A DNA stretch of 21,219 nt from Tepidimicrobium sp. (GTDB taxonomy: Bacteria; Bacillota; Clostridia; Tissierellales; Tepidimicrobiaceae), in contig DUNJ01000155.1 in assembly GCA_012839395.1 (NCBI GenBank), positions 1 to 21,219 on the forward strand. The letters are read 5' to 3'. Positions 1 through 8,526 of the stretch are shown here, piece after piece; the first letter of the stretch is position 1; each line of letters begins with the position of its first letter. Position numbers and translations under genes: made by a program. The notes beneath the pieces are model-generated. The model was not told where the DNA came from. It saw nothing but the letters and a program-made list of their open reading frames with translations, and searched no databases.

Positions 1-122
1 ACTCCTAGCATCGATGCGGAGGATGTAGAGAAGACAATTCCTAAGATATTGGGCATAATCGTAGCAGCATACGATGTCTTAGGAATTGTCTTCTCTACAT
101 CCTCCGCATCGATGCTAGGAGT
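1..122. repeat. Perfect 46-bp inverted repeat (foldback) at the window edge
   Basis: Positions 1-46 are the exact reverse complement of 77-122. A 30-nt centre (47-76) holds a second 6-bp hairpin (58-63 with 70-75). The right arm is ordinary coding sequence of the glycosyltransferase gene that starts at 233, read on minus. The left arm is the same coding sequence turned back on itself. Gene-direction reading follows the family up to about position 51 and then loses it. The repeat begins at the first base of the window and could extend further left. A chimeric foldback from amplification or assembly at a contig end is the simplest reading; a real inverted duplication is possible but less likely. 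Confidence 0.9.
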
Positions 123-233
123 TTGTATTCTTCCAAATAATCTACCTAATGTATAATATATATCCCAAATTAAATCGTCTATGCTTATTAAGATTACTAG
201 AATTACAAATATTAACCCGATAGTATAAACCAT
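1..233 (-). CDS. 5' fragment of an NfrB-like membrane glycosyltransferase
   Basis: The ATG at 233-231 sits about nine bases after an AGGGAG ribosome site. The protein starts MVYTIGLIFVILVILIS, a hydrophobic membrane segment, followed by IDDLIWDIYY and a basic stretch. This matches the N-terminus of the glycosyltransferase-2 family represented by phage N4 adsorption protein B (NfrB), where a membrane helix leads into a DD-x(3)-D-x-x-Y motif. About 25 residues later NfrB has a beta strand of the type IMVPAW that opens the catalytic domain. Here residues TIMP (62-51) fit that strand. From about position 50 leftwards the sequence is the reverse-complement foldback, so residues encoded at 1-50 should not be trusted. 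The catalytic domain is absent from the window. The family call rests on a short N-terminal match. Confidence 0.6.
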   Translation of the reverse strand, partial: MVYTIGLIFVILVILISIDDLIWDIYYTLGRLFGRIQTPSIDAEDVEKTIPKTSYAATIMPNILGIVFSTSSASMLG

Positions 234-257
234 ATGAATTGCTCCCTATTTGTTATT

Positions 258-286
258 GTAATATAATGACGTTTGTCATACAGCAA
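258..286 (-). promoter_or_regulatory. Candidate promoter with a dyad in the spacer, for the glycosyltransferase gene
   Basis: On the minus strand TTGCTG (286-281) is followed after 17 nt by TATTAC (263-258). The spacer contains a 14-nt dyad, ATGAC-4 nt-GTCAT, at 266-279. A repressor bound there would cover the promoter. Both hexamers are imperfect, so the promoter is tentative; the dyad itself is seen directly. Confidence 0.35.
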
Positions 287-352
287 TATATGTGTTGTGC
301 AACCTCCTATTTTGCTACTATTCTACTCCAATTTTTGTCTAATTTCAATCTA

Positions 353-1291
353 TTATATAAGTTTCTTGGCAGTAAAATCTAAGTTTAAGAAAAATGCCTG
401 CCTTCCATATTCATCTTCTATGTCCTCAAAACTCATTTGATAAACGGTTGGATTGGTATCCGATTTCACCGTCAATAGCCTATTTTTAGTATCATAGGCA
501 CAGATGTATCTAGTATAAGTGGTATGATTATACTTTCTATTTCTAACAAAACCTCTGGGCATATTCATTGCAGACATTATGCTATAGGAATGGGAAAGTG
601 CCTCCTTATAATTAGCAGGTTTAACGTTCATTCTGGTTAAATAAAATGCCTTGATAAATCTGGAGCTGGGATCATATCCTCCTGGTAGGTCTTTAGAGGA
701 ATTAAAATCCTCAAGGTTTTCCAGATCCATAAACCTATGTAACCTTCTAACATGGGATTCAAAGCCTGGTGAATTGGTCATCACATCGTATGGATTTTCA
801 TACCATAACAATTCTCTTTTTTTAGGCTCTACGATGATACAACGTTTAGTGGAATCAGAGAACATAAAGTGAAAATCTGGACAGATTACATCTTCCCCCC
901 TATGATCTCTAATGGATATATGAATATTTGGCAAATCCTCAATTAGTTCCTCTACCGATCTATAGTTTGTAAGGGCATAGTTGAAATAATCTAGGCTGGA
1001 AATGTTGAGCTTTTCTGCCTTCACCTTATTAGAATATAGGTTGAATCCGGAAAAGGCATTGGTAATGCCCACTAGGCCATATTCATTTACCCCATCCTTT
1101 AGTGGGTCTCGATTATTGAAACATACCCCTAATGCTTTATATTTTGAATATAATGGGTTGCCCATCAGGTCATCACAAAAATTATAACCCCTGGGCAAAT
1201 AGAGTACATTATAATCTACGGGGACCTCATAGTCCATCGTCCTACCCATTACACAACCATCTTCATAATCTATTTTAATCCCTGTACACAT
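353..1291 (-). CDS. Choloylglycine hydrolase family protein (bile salt hydrolase / penicillin V acylase type)
   Basis: A 312-residue Ntn-hydrolase of PF02275 type, which cleaves linear amide bonds such as those in conjugated bile acids, penicillin V or N-acyl homoserine lactones. The N-terminus is MCTGIK, so removal of Met1 exposes Cys2 as nucleophile. Arg17 and Asp20 (in GRTMDY), Asn173 (in VMTNSPGFE) and Arg211 (in PSSRF) sit where the catalytic residues of the family lie. Length matches the family. There is no signal peptide, so it is probably cytoplasmic. The start follows an AAGGGG ribosome site. It lies 32 nt downstream of the zinc-ribbon gene on the same strand, so the two are probably co-transcribed. 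Residues around 76-84 (ITNAFSGFN) do not clearly match either the bile-salt or the penicillin subgroup, so the substrate is left open. Confidence 0.85.
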   Translation of the reverse strand: MCTGIKIDYEDGCVMGRTMDYEVPVDYNVLYLPRGYNFCDDLMGNPLYSKYKALGVCFNNRDPLKDGVNEYGLVGITNAFSGFNLYSNKVKAEKLNISSLDYFNYALTNYRSVEELIEDLPNIHISIRDHRGEDVICPDFHFMFSDSTKRCIIVEPKKRELLWYENPYDVMTNSPGFESHVRRLHRFMDLENLEDFNSSKDLPGGYDPSSRFIKAFYLTRMNVKPANYKEALSHSYSIMSAMNMPRGFVRNRKYNHTTYTRYICAYDTKNRLLTVKSDTNPTVYQMSFEDIEDEYGRQAFFLNLDFTAKKLI

Positions 1292-1323
1292 ATCAATTCC
1301 CCTTCATCTCATTGAATATATTG

Positions 1324-1617
1324 CTAATCAACCCTTCTGGTATTGAAGGCGCTTCGAATCATCCTATAGGCTTTCTTGTTCTTCCTCCTTAAGGTTATCC
1401 TCGTTGCCAACTGTTTTCCACAATTGGGGCAATGCAGGACTCTAGGTTTCCTCGACCAGTCAATGGAGCCTTTAATTATCCTGTTCTCATACATTCTCAA
1501 TAGATTCCCTCTCCCAACCTTTTGATATTCAGCAATACCGGTCTTGCAATATCCACAGGATACCAATAATATATGGCTACCCCTTACTTTTCTATAATTA
1601 GGATTCTTATAACGCAA
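1324..1617 (-). CDS. Small zinc-ribbon protein, function unknown
   Basis: A 97-residue basic protein with two CxxC pairs: CGYC at residues 21-24 and CPNC at 64-67, separated by about 40 residues. This is a four-cysteine zinc ribbon. Its C-terminal tail is rich in Arg and Lys (TLRRKNKKAYRMIRSAF), which suggests nucleic-acid binding, but that is inference. I believe similar small conserved proteins occur in other clostridia without a known role. The start codon is TTG (1617-1615) behind an AAAGGATG ribosome site; the nearby ATG is out of frame. It is followed 32 nt later by the choloylglycine hydrolase gene. An unusual perfect hairpin lies in its upstream region. Confidence 0.7.
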   Translation of the reverse strand: MRYKNPNYRKVRGSHILLVSCGYCKTGIAEYQKVGRGNLLRMYENRIIKGSIDWSRKPRVLHCPNCGKQLATRITLRRKNKKAYRMIRSAFNTRRVD

Positions 1618-1638
1618 ATAATCATCCTTTCCTATGAT

Positions 1639-1675
1639 AAATATAATATAGCTTGTACCTGGCTATATTATATTT
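1639..1675. promoter_or_regulatory. Perfect 14-bp AT-rich inverted repeat upstream of the zinc-ribbon gene
   Basis: Arms 1639-1652 and 1662-1675 are exact reverse complements around a 9-nt loop. On minus the dyad ends 21 nt before the TTG start of the zinc-ribbon gene, and the left arm contains TATAAT. It could be an operator over a -10 region or an mRNA hairpin near the ribosome site. There is no T-run directly after it on minus, so a terminator is less likely. Confidence 0.5.
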
Positions 1676-1813
1676 CTACATTGCCTTTAAACTCCATACC
1701 CTTACTTGTATTTTTATTTATAAAGCACTATACCTAGCTTTTCTCTTTACATTTCAAATGCCAAACACATTAGAAATAAAAGCATGAATTGTATTATCAG
1801 TCATGAAAATATT

Positions 1814-1840
1814 TTAGCCAAGCTAGAATGCTTGTGCTAA
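1814..1840 (-). terminator. Probable terminator of the helicase-methylase operon
   Basis: On minus, TTAGC-A-CAAGC, a 6-nt loop, then GCTTGGCTAA form a 10-bp stem with one bulged base. The stem overlaps the TAG stop of the methylase gene and is followed by AATATTTT. It has a modest U-tract, so it is a plausible intrinsic terminator placed at the end of the operon. Confidence 0.5.
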
Positions 1841-4800
1841 TTTTCGAAATTTGAAATCTTATTTTCTATATATATAACCTCAGAATTATTCAAATTATAT
1901 ACCTTGTAAACCAATTCATTAATTCTATTCTCATATGATGCTATTTGCTGATCTTTTCCCATTATATACAATTCGGATAGTTTTTCCGTTTTATTAATAA
2001 TCTCATCCATATAGGTCTTATCTATTAGAATTGGTATTTCCTTTAGTTGTGGTGGTCCTATTCTTAAATATCCTCCCTTTAATGACAGGGATTTAAAATA
2101 TGTTTTATAAAAAAAGCTGATTAATTTGCTATTTAATAATCCTAACAAATAATATGGTTCAGTATCAAAATCGTACAAGATGGTAGTGGATTTACCTGCT
2201 AGATATTCAGCTTTATTATCATAAAAACATTCCAAATATTTATTCATTCCCCCAACTATTATTTTCTTACTATCGCTTTCATTTAATCTCGTTTGATTAA
2301 TTTGGGATAGATCATCTTTCCTTATAATAGGTTTTAAATAATTACTCTTAATATACCTTGTCTTCTTGTTTCCCCATAAACTTATATATCTATCTATTGT
2401 GCCGGTATTTATAAACTTCTTATATTCTTGTGTATAGTTAGCATCTAGTAATTTTTCTTTTATATCATAAGCTTCGGATACAGTTGCCGCCCCCTTAACA
2501 CTACAGTATGAATCTAAACTTTCTCCAGTTAAGACCTTTTCTATTATACTTAGTACTTCTCTATCCTTCACCAAGTATCTATCCCAATATATGTCCCTAT
2601 AGAAAATTTCATGTTTTATCTCATGCTCGCTTAATATATTCTCCTTGTCTCTCATTATAACCATATTTACATTTTCTTTTTTTAAGGATTTTTCTATTCT
2701 AAAAACTATGGGATATACATCAGCCGATTTAAATATATCAACACTTGAAAAATCTACTATTTCCTTCACAGAGTATTCTTTAATTATTTTCCTTAAACCC
2801 TCGCTATATTTTGCTCCGATAATCTTATTTGGCACTATATACGATATAATACCATCTGTTTTTAATAATTTCAGACCTTTTTCCACAAAGATTATATATA
2901 TATCCCAGTTTCCTTTAGCCGAATCGTATTGCTTTCTACAATATTCCCTTAATTCGGGAGTTTTTTTAGTCATCTCCTCCGAATCTATATAAGGAGGATT
3001 ACCTATAACAATATCAAATCCATTTTTCTCCTTAAATACCTTTGCAAACTCCAATTCCCATATGAAAAATGGCTTGGACCTATCATTTTTAACCTCTTCA
3101 TATTTTGCGATATCTTCATGATTTTCCGTTTCCCTTAATCTTTGCAAGATAAGTTGGTCTTGCAAGTTATCAATAGATTCTTTTAAACTCTTTCGTCTTA
3201 TTTCATCATATTCTTCAAAATATTGATTTTGTTTTTGGAATAACTCCTCTAAAATTTCATCTGAATCAAAAAATAATCTCAATTGTTCAGTCTCGTCGGT
3301 CTTTTTATACCCATTTTGTTTTTTTAATATGGATTTATCAAATAACTTAATTCCCTCATATTCATCTATCAATGAATTTCCTACATGAATATTCATATCT
3401 AGGTTTGGAAGCGGGTGTGGATCCTCACCTTCTTTTAGTTCTTGATCTACCACTAAAGATAACCATAATCTAAGTTTTGTTATATCTACCGCACTTGCTT
3501 CAATATCCACTGCATAAATACAGTCTTTTATGGTCTCCCATTTTATTTTGTAACTTGATCTCCAGTTTCTTATAAATTCCTCGCCATATTTTTTCCCAAA
3601 AATACCTTCCTTATCTCTCTTTATCACATACTCTGTAATATTATTTTTCGCATTAACTATCTCTGTCAGCATACCCAGAGGAAAAGCCCCACTTCCCACC
3701 GCGGGATCCGCGATTCTAACATTATCCAATGCCCTATCTATTGGCAAGATATTATCATATATTGATTTTGGTATTATATAATCCTTGGTTCCTTCCGCTA
3801 TCCTCGTATTATCCTGGTCCCTCATTAATTCCCCGTATAATATAAATTGTTTTATATCTTCATACGGTACATCTACCTCATTAGATATATAGTTGATTAA
3901 TGCCTCCTGACACATAAAATGTACTATTTTTCTTGGGGTATAGAAGGCCCCCTTGGATTTTCTGCTGCTTACATCCAATAAGTTTTCAAAAACCTTTCCC
4001 AACATCTCAGGATCCACAGCTACCTCTTTTTCAAGGGGTTCAGCTTCATTTATAGTAAAATTATATCTGTCAAATATATCTAAGATTCCATCTGCATAAT
4101 CTCCCTTTTCTGTACGATTAGAGAAAATTTCATTTGGAATCCTAAAATTAACATCTTTCCAATGATATCCCTCTAATGGTTCGAAAAGTCCTCCATTCAA
4201 AAAGGGGATCTTGCAATTAAACCGCTTGTAATAATTGTTTTTTCTTTTTGTATTCAATGCCTCATAGAAAAATGGTTCCAGATAATCATTAAAAAAGTAT
4301 AAACCCGTTTCCTCTTCACAAAAATCAAATAACTCCCTTATAAATTTTTTCTTTCCTGTGCCCCAAGGCATATCAAATTTTGTACCTTTAAAGCAACTAC
4401 TTAAATCTATGGCTTCTTGCTCTGACAGATTTTCAAATTCATCCATATTCATGATATAGGCGTTTTTAACTTTGTCGAAACAAAATATTCTATCCAATAT
4501 CCTTTTCTGATTGCTATCCAAGTTCCTTATAATATCTTCATAATCCTCAACCTTGAGCATTCTATTCCTAGGTAAAATAGTAACACCTAGCCATCCCTTT
4601 TTCTGCAAAAAATACAGGAAAGAGATCTGCCCCATTAATTTTTTAGAGAATTGTTCCGAGAACTTTTCGATATCTAGCCCTAACTTCTTGGTTTCCTTTA
4701 TAAAATCATCATTGTCTTCTAAATACTCCTTCAACTGCAAATACTTTTCCTTATACTGTTCAAAGAAATCATCTGTTACCTTTTCAACGCTGAATGCTCT

Positions 4801-5328
4801 CTCTATATCCTGAATACTAGGTTTTTTCTCATCTTCCTTAAGTATTTCCAACAATCTCTTCTGCGCTGTATGCGTAGGCTCATTTTCCCCCACTAGATAT
4901 GAATACCTTCTAGCCGGTGTTAATTCCAACTTAAGCCCCTTATCCGTTAGCTTATAATCGAGCCTTACGAAGGATAGGCGCCAATTATCCTCACCCGGGG
5001 TGTAGAATGCTACCATTGCACCTTCATAGTTGCTGCCATTCAATATTTTGGATATGAAGTTTCTCTGCAGGGATCTAGCCCTCTCTACAGTAGAGCCCCT
5101 TTTTAATTCTACCGCCAATATCAAGAGCCCCATCCCTTCATCGTCTACATAATCCCCCAGCTTGTAATATGCTGAAATGCTATTTGAAAATTCCTTCCAT
5201 ATCCTTATATCCCTTCTCTTTTTAAACGTTCTGGGCTCCTTCAAGAAATTTACCATAAAATATAGATATCTATTGTAATTATATTCCTGGCCAAATGTAT
5301 CCTCTATTATTTTTATTTTACTATCCAA
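1837..5328 (-). CDS. Large N6-adenine DNA methyltransferase, Eco57I/PglX-like, with built-in specificity region
   Basis: A 1163-residue protein. Residues 20-160 form an N-terminal domain with ELK at 74-76 after acidic residues, which could be a PD-(D/E)xK nuclease core, followed by RSLQRNF and WRLSFV. This is typical of the type IIG-like family that continues with FSVEKVTDDFFEQY (179-192) and FLYFLQKKGWL (237-247). The methylase core has KGAFYTPRKIVHFM (459-472), motif I DPAVGSGAF (541-549) and motif IV NPPY (777-780), i.e. an N6-adenine class enzyme. A charged helical insert lies at about 660-750. Residues from about 880 on form the probable target-recognition region. The start is TTG (5328-5326) after a near-perfect AAGGAGG site, 1 nt after the helicase stop, so the two are translationally linked. 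The frame is intact. It could both methylate and cut, or serve as modification partner of the helicase-nuclease. Confidence 0.85.
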   Translation of the reverse strand: MDSKIKIIEDTFGQEYNYNRYLYFMVNFLKEPRTFKKRRDIRIWKEFSNSISAYYKLGDYVDDEGMGLLILAVELKRGSTVERARSLQRNFISKILNGSNYEGAMVAFYTPGEDNWRLSFVRLDYKLTDKGLKLELTPARRYSYLVGENEPTHTAQKRLLEILKEDEKKPSIQDIERAFSVEKVTDDFFEQYKEKYLQLKEYLEDNDDFIKETKKLGLDIEKFSEQFSKKLMGQISFLYFLQKKGWLGVTILPRNRMLKVEDYEDIIRNLDSNQKRILDRIFCFDKVKNAYIMNMDEFENLSEQEAIDLSSCFKGTKFDMPWGTGKKKFIRELFDFCEEETGLYFFNDYLEPFFYEALNTKRKNNYYKRFNCKIPFLNGGLFEPLEGYHWKDVNFRIPNEIFSNRTEKGDYADGILDIFDRYNFTINEAEPLEKEVAVDPEMLGKVFENLLDVSSRKSKGAFYTPRKIVHFMCQEALINYISNEVDVPYEDIKQFILYGELMRDQDNTRIAEGTKDYIIPKSIYDNILPIDRALDNVRIADPAVGSGAFPLGMLTEIVNAKNNITEYVIKRDKEGIFGKKYGEEFIRNWRSSYKIKWETIKDCIYAVDIEASAVDITKLRLWLSLVVDQELKEGEDPHPLPNLDMNIHVGNSLIDEYEGIKLFDKSILKKQNGYKKTDETEQLRLFFDSDEILEELFQKQNQYFEEYDEIRRKSLKESIDNLQDQLILQRLRETENHEDIAKYEEVKNDRSKPFFIWELEFAKVFKEKNGFDIVIGNPPYIDSEEMTKKTPELREYCRKQYDSAKGNWDIYIIFVEKGLKLLKTDGIISYIVPNKIIGAKYSEGLRKIIKEYSVKEIVDFSSVDIFKSADVYPIVFRIEKSLKKENVNMVIMRDKENILSEHEIKHEIFYRDIYWDRYLVKDREVLSIIEKVLTGESLDSYCSVKGAATVSEAYDIKEKLLDANYTQEYKKFINTGTIDRYISLWGNKKTRYIKSNYLKPIIRKDDLSQINQTRLNESDSKKIIVGGMNKYLECFYDNKAEYLAGKSTTILYDFDTEPYYLLGLLNSKLISFFYKTYFKSLSLKGGYLRIGPPQLKEIPILIDKTYMDEIINKTEKLSELYIMGKDQQIASYENRINELVYKVYNLNNSEVIYIENKISNFEN

Positions 5329-5329
5329 C

Positions 5330-8300
5330 TTAATCCTCCTTATTCAAATAATAAGATAGCACCACTTCCGTGTCAGCTTCCTCCCTATCTATATCCTCAT
5401 AAGCATGTCTTATATAGTTACTGGGTAATCTCCCCTTTATTATTCTATATATGGACATAGGATCCGTTTCATCCTTAATCATCCTATATATTTCATTCAT
5501 GGTCTTATTGGGCACTATTCCGTCTTCAAACACTTCCATAAACTTGCTTATCTCTTCCAGTTCTATCTCCGTAAATTTACTATAGGATCTTATGGCCCTT
5601 AGATACTTTATGATATTTTTTTGATTCCTACTTCCGGATTTTCTATCCCTGACTATTATATCTTCTTCAAGGGATTTCTCTAAAGCCCTCTTGTTTTCTT
5701 CTAATAATTCATAATAATTCCTAGGTCTCTTAGAGCGTTTAGTCTTAGACGTCGATTTAATATGATTCAACGCCTCTTCGAAGAACAATTCTCTTGTATT
5801 TTCCTCCGTACTTAGGAAAAATTTCTTTAAATCCCCTCGTCTAAAAAGGGTTATTAACTTACTTCTATCTATTCCACTATCTACCCTTCCTGAATTGGAT
5901 TTCCTGGGCAAATTTTTAATCCTATTATAAAGCCTTACATTATTATCCCTTATCTCCCTTATTTCAGATAGATATTTTAATGTTGATACCAATTCCCCAT
6001 CCTCAATTTCCAACTCGGAATTCAATGCTTCATACAGCCCATGGGCAGATACCTCCTCATCTTCAGACAAGTATTTAAAATCATCCCCTAAGGTATCATG
6101 AAATGATTGGATCTTTGCCATTATATTCTCTTCCAACGTCAGGTGGCTCTTAGATTGATCTGTTGGAAAAAAATTATAGATATTTATATCCCTATGTTCC
6201 GTACCAACCCTATTAATGCGCCCCACCCTTTGCATTACCCTTGTTGGATTCCATGGTAGATCATAATTGACTATTATATTGCTCCTATGAAGGTTTATCC
6301 CCTCAGCTAGTATATCCGTTGATACCAAAAATCTGATATTATCTTCCTTATCAGCCGGATAATCGGGGTTGAAATTGGCCTCTATAATCTCCCTTCTACT
6401 AGTTGGACTAGAGCCCGTATATACCAATACCTGACCCTCATATTCCTGGCTCAAATATTCTCCTAAATATTCTGCGGTTTCCTTGGATTCCGTAAATATT
6501 ATAATCTTACCATCCCTTAAAATATCATCCTCTTGTAGAACCTCTAAAAACTTATCCTTCTTAGGATCCTGTTCAACCTTAATCCACCTAGTGTATAGGT
6601 CTTTAAATATATTTAGATCATTATTTAAATCGTTTATAAAGTCCTCTTTAAACATAGTCGATTTAAAACTTCTTATCAGCTCTTTTTCTATGAGCTGATC
6701 TAGTTTGTCATCATCCTCATTATCCATTAAATCATATATATCTATATCCTTGCTTATATAAACAGTCCCCGATCCCACCATATCGATAAATCTTTCATAT
6801 GAGCTTAAGAATCTATGCAACGTCTTTTTAAAAGCATAAAAACTGCTCTCTAATCTCTTTATAAGCAGAGATTTCATAAATCCGGACATATTAAATTGCC
6901 CAACTATCTGTGAACTCAATTCCGGGGTAATATTTTTCAGATATGTCAATGGCCTATATCTGGCATAGCTCAATTTTTTGATAGATTCAATGGTATGATT
7001 AAAGATTTCTTCCATTTGGCCATCGAAATTATAGATAATCTTATTGGGTTTGTCTACCTTTGGAAAGCTCAATCCTTGCTTCTTTAAATCTTCACTGTAA
7101 TATTCCTCTATTTCGGTCCTAGTCCTTCTGATCATTATATTTCTTAGAACCCTATTCCTTATTACTTCCGAGTTTTCTTTTAAAACATCATTATATTCTT
7201 CCGTTCCCTTTTCCAAAGGCTTTAATCTATTTTCCAATTTCCTAAAAAAGTCTTCCAAATCTGCATGGTCGGGTATTATGGTAGAGTTGTTTCTCGGTTG
7301 AAATAAATAGATTTGATTTGCTATATCTGTAGAGTAATTGTTTTGTGGTGTAGCTGAGATAAGTATGATTTTCTTCCCAAAACATATCTCATGTAATTTT
7401 CTATAGCCCTCGGTATCCTTATTTCTAAATCTATGGGCTTCGTCTATAAATACATACTCTGTTCTTCTAAGTAGCTCTGGATCATTCAGTATACTATCTA
7501 ACTTTCCCAATGATTTTACCCTAGCGGACACCCCAAACAGTGTCAATGTCCTCCTCCAATAATCTACCAATACCGGTGGACAGATTATAAGCTTGTCGCC
7601 TTGAAGCTTCTGTCCTAACATTGCAGATATGAATGTTTTGCCAAGTCCCACCACATCTGAAATAAAAACCCCATTATATGCTTCTAAAATTTTCTTCGCC
7701 TGTGTTACTGCATCCTTCTGATATTGCAAGGACATAAATCCATCTGGCAAATAATCTATTTCATCAACTAATTTATCGTCATTTATCTCTTCTTTAAAAT
7801 ATTCATATATGGTCTTTAAATACAATTCATATGGGCTAATTTTATCCGTAATCCAAGTTTTAGTTTCTATTGTATCTACATATTCATCTGTTATGTCTAT
7901 GGATTCATTCCATAAGCTCTCAAAACTATCAAGTGCAAAATCAACATCCCTGCTATCCTTTAACTCCACATTGAACTCCAGATTGTTCTTCAATCCTGCA
8001 GCGGAAAAATTGCTAGATCCCGTTATTACAGAGCCGTATTGATCCGGTAACTTTTCGGTATCCTTCCTCATTATATATACCTTTGCGTGTATAATACCAT
8101 GAGGGTATACTCTCATTTCTAGTTTCCCCGTCCTAATCCAATCGATAAAGGTCCTAACCCCATCCTCTATCTCCCTTTTATCCTCCGATTCTTCCATTTC
8201 CTGTTCTATAGCATTGGAGAAATCATCCTTTATCTCCTTGTGAGATAATAGATCATATGCTTTTTTATCTACATTGATACCTACTAATATCCTTATCTTC

Positions 8301-8461
8301 TCTATATCCTTCATAGCTGGATATAGCATGTAAAAACCTGATGTTCTAAAATATCCAACTAGGATATCGAAAAACTGGGTATGGGATCTCAATATCTTAT
8401 TGAATCTATCATATAAATTCCGTTCTGGTTCATTTGTAAAAAATGTTAAATCACTATGCAT
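5330..8461 (-). CDS. PLD-nuclease/SNF2-type helicase fusion protein of a restriction or defence system
   Basis: A 1043-residue protein. Residues 1-190 form a phospholipase-D-like domain with a single HKD signature: HAK at 125-127 and GSSN at 148-151. This is the nuclease type that usually works as a dimer. Residues 240 to about 820 form a superfamily 2 SNF2-like ATPase: Walker A VGLGKT (271-276), DEAH (340-343), SATP (369-372), and a C-terminal lobe containing EGINLHRSNIIVNYDLPWNP and the arginine-finger motif QRVGRINRVG. The last 200 residues are charged and helical. ATG start after AGGAGG with a 5-nt spacer. First gene of a two-gene operon with the adenine methylase, 1 nt apart. The inferred role is ATP-driven tracking on unmodified foreign DNA followed by cleavage. 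DISARM genes drmA and drmB are absent, so this is not canonical DISARM. Confidence 0.85.
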   Translation of the reverse strand: MHSDLTFFTNEPERNLYDRFNKILRSHTQFFDILVGYFRTSGFYMLYPAMKDIEKIRILVGINVDKKAYDLLSHKEIKDDFSNAIEQEMEESEDKREIEDGVRTFIDWIRTGKLEMRVYPHGIIHAKVYIMRKDTEKLPDQYGSVITGSSNFSAAGLKNNLEFNVELKDSRDVDFALDSFESLWNESIDITDEYVDTIETKTWITDKISPYELYLKTIYEYFKEEINDDKLVDEIDYLPDGFMSLQYQKDAVTQAKKILEAYNGVFISDVVGLGKTFISAMLGQKLQGDKLIICPPVLVDYWRRTLTLFGVSARVKSLGKLDSILNDPELLRRTEYVFIDEAHRFRNKDTEGYRKLHEICFGKKIILISATPQNNYSTDIANQIYLFQPRNNSTIIPDHADLEDFFRKLENRLKPLEKGTEEYNDVLKENSEVIRNRVLRNIMIRRTRTEIEEYYSEDLKKQGLSFPKVDKPNKIIYNFDGQMEEIFNHTIESIKKLSYARYRPLTYLKNITPELSSQIVGQFNMSGFMKSLLIKRLESSFYAFKKTLHRFLSSYERFIDMVGSGTVYISKDIDIYDLMDNEDDDKLDQLIEKELIRSFKSTMFKEDFINDLNNDLNIFKDLYTRWIKVEQDPKKDKFLEVLQEDDILRDGKIIIFTESKETAEYLGEYLSQEYEGQVLVYTGSSPTSRREIIEANFNPDYPADKEDNIRFLVSTDILAEGINLHRSNIIVNYDLPWNPTRVMQRVGRINRVGTEHRDINIYNFFPTDQSKSHLTLEENIMAKIQSFHDTLGDDFKYLSEDEEVSAHGLYEALNSELEIEDGELVSTLKYLSEIREIRDNNVRLYNRIKNLPRKSNSGRVDSGIDRSKLITLFRRGDLKKFFLSTEENTRELFFEEALNHIKSTSKTKRSKRPRNYYELLEENKRALEKSLEEDIIVRDRKSGSRNQKNIIKYLRAIRSYSKFTEIELEEISKFMEVFEDGIVPNKTMNEIYRMIKDETDPMSIYRIIKGRLPSNYIRHAYEDIDREEADTEVVLSYYLNKED

Positions 8462-8526
8462 TTTGTCCTCCTAATTTTAACAAGCTAAAATATGGTCTTT
8501 GTTATTCCGTTCCACTTGGATGCTCT

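Noticed and set aside
1..122. Insertion-sequence terminal repeat or phase-variation inversion site
   Set aside because: The arms are sense and antisense copies of the same glycosyltransferase codons, with no transposase or recombinase nearby.
2645..2992. Plus-strand open frames inside the methylase, helicase, guaA, guaB and glycosylase genes
   Set aside because: They lie antisense to strongly conserved genes, lack ribosome sites and have no recognisable protein text.
5330..8461. Canonical DISARM or BREX locus
   Set aside because: The drmA, drmB, pglZ, brxC and brxL partners are all missing on both sides.
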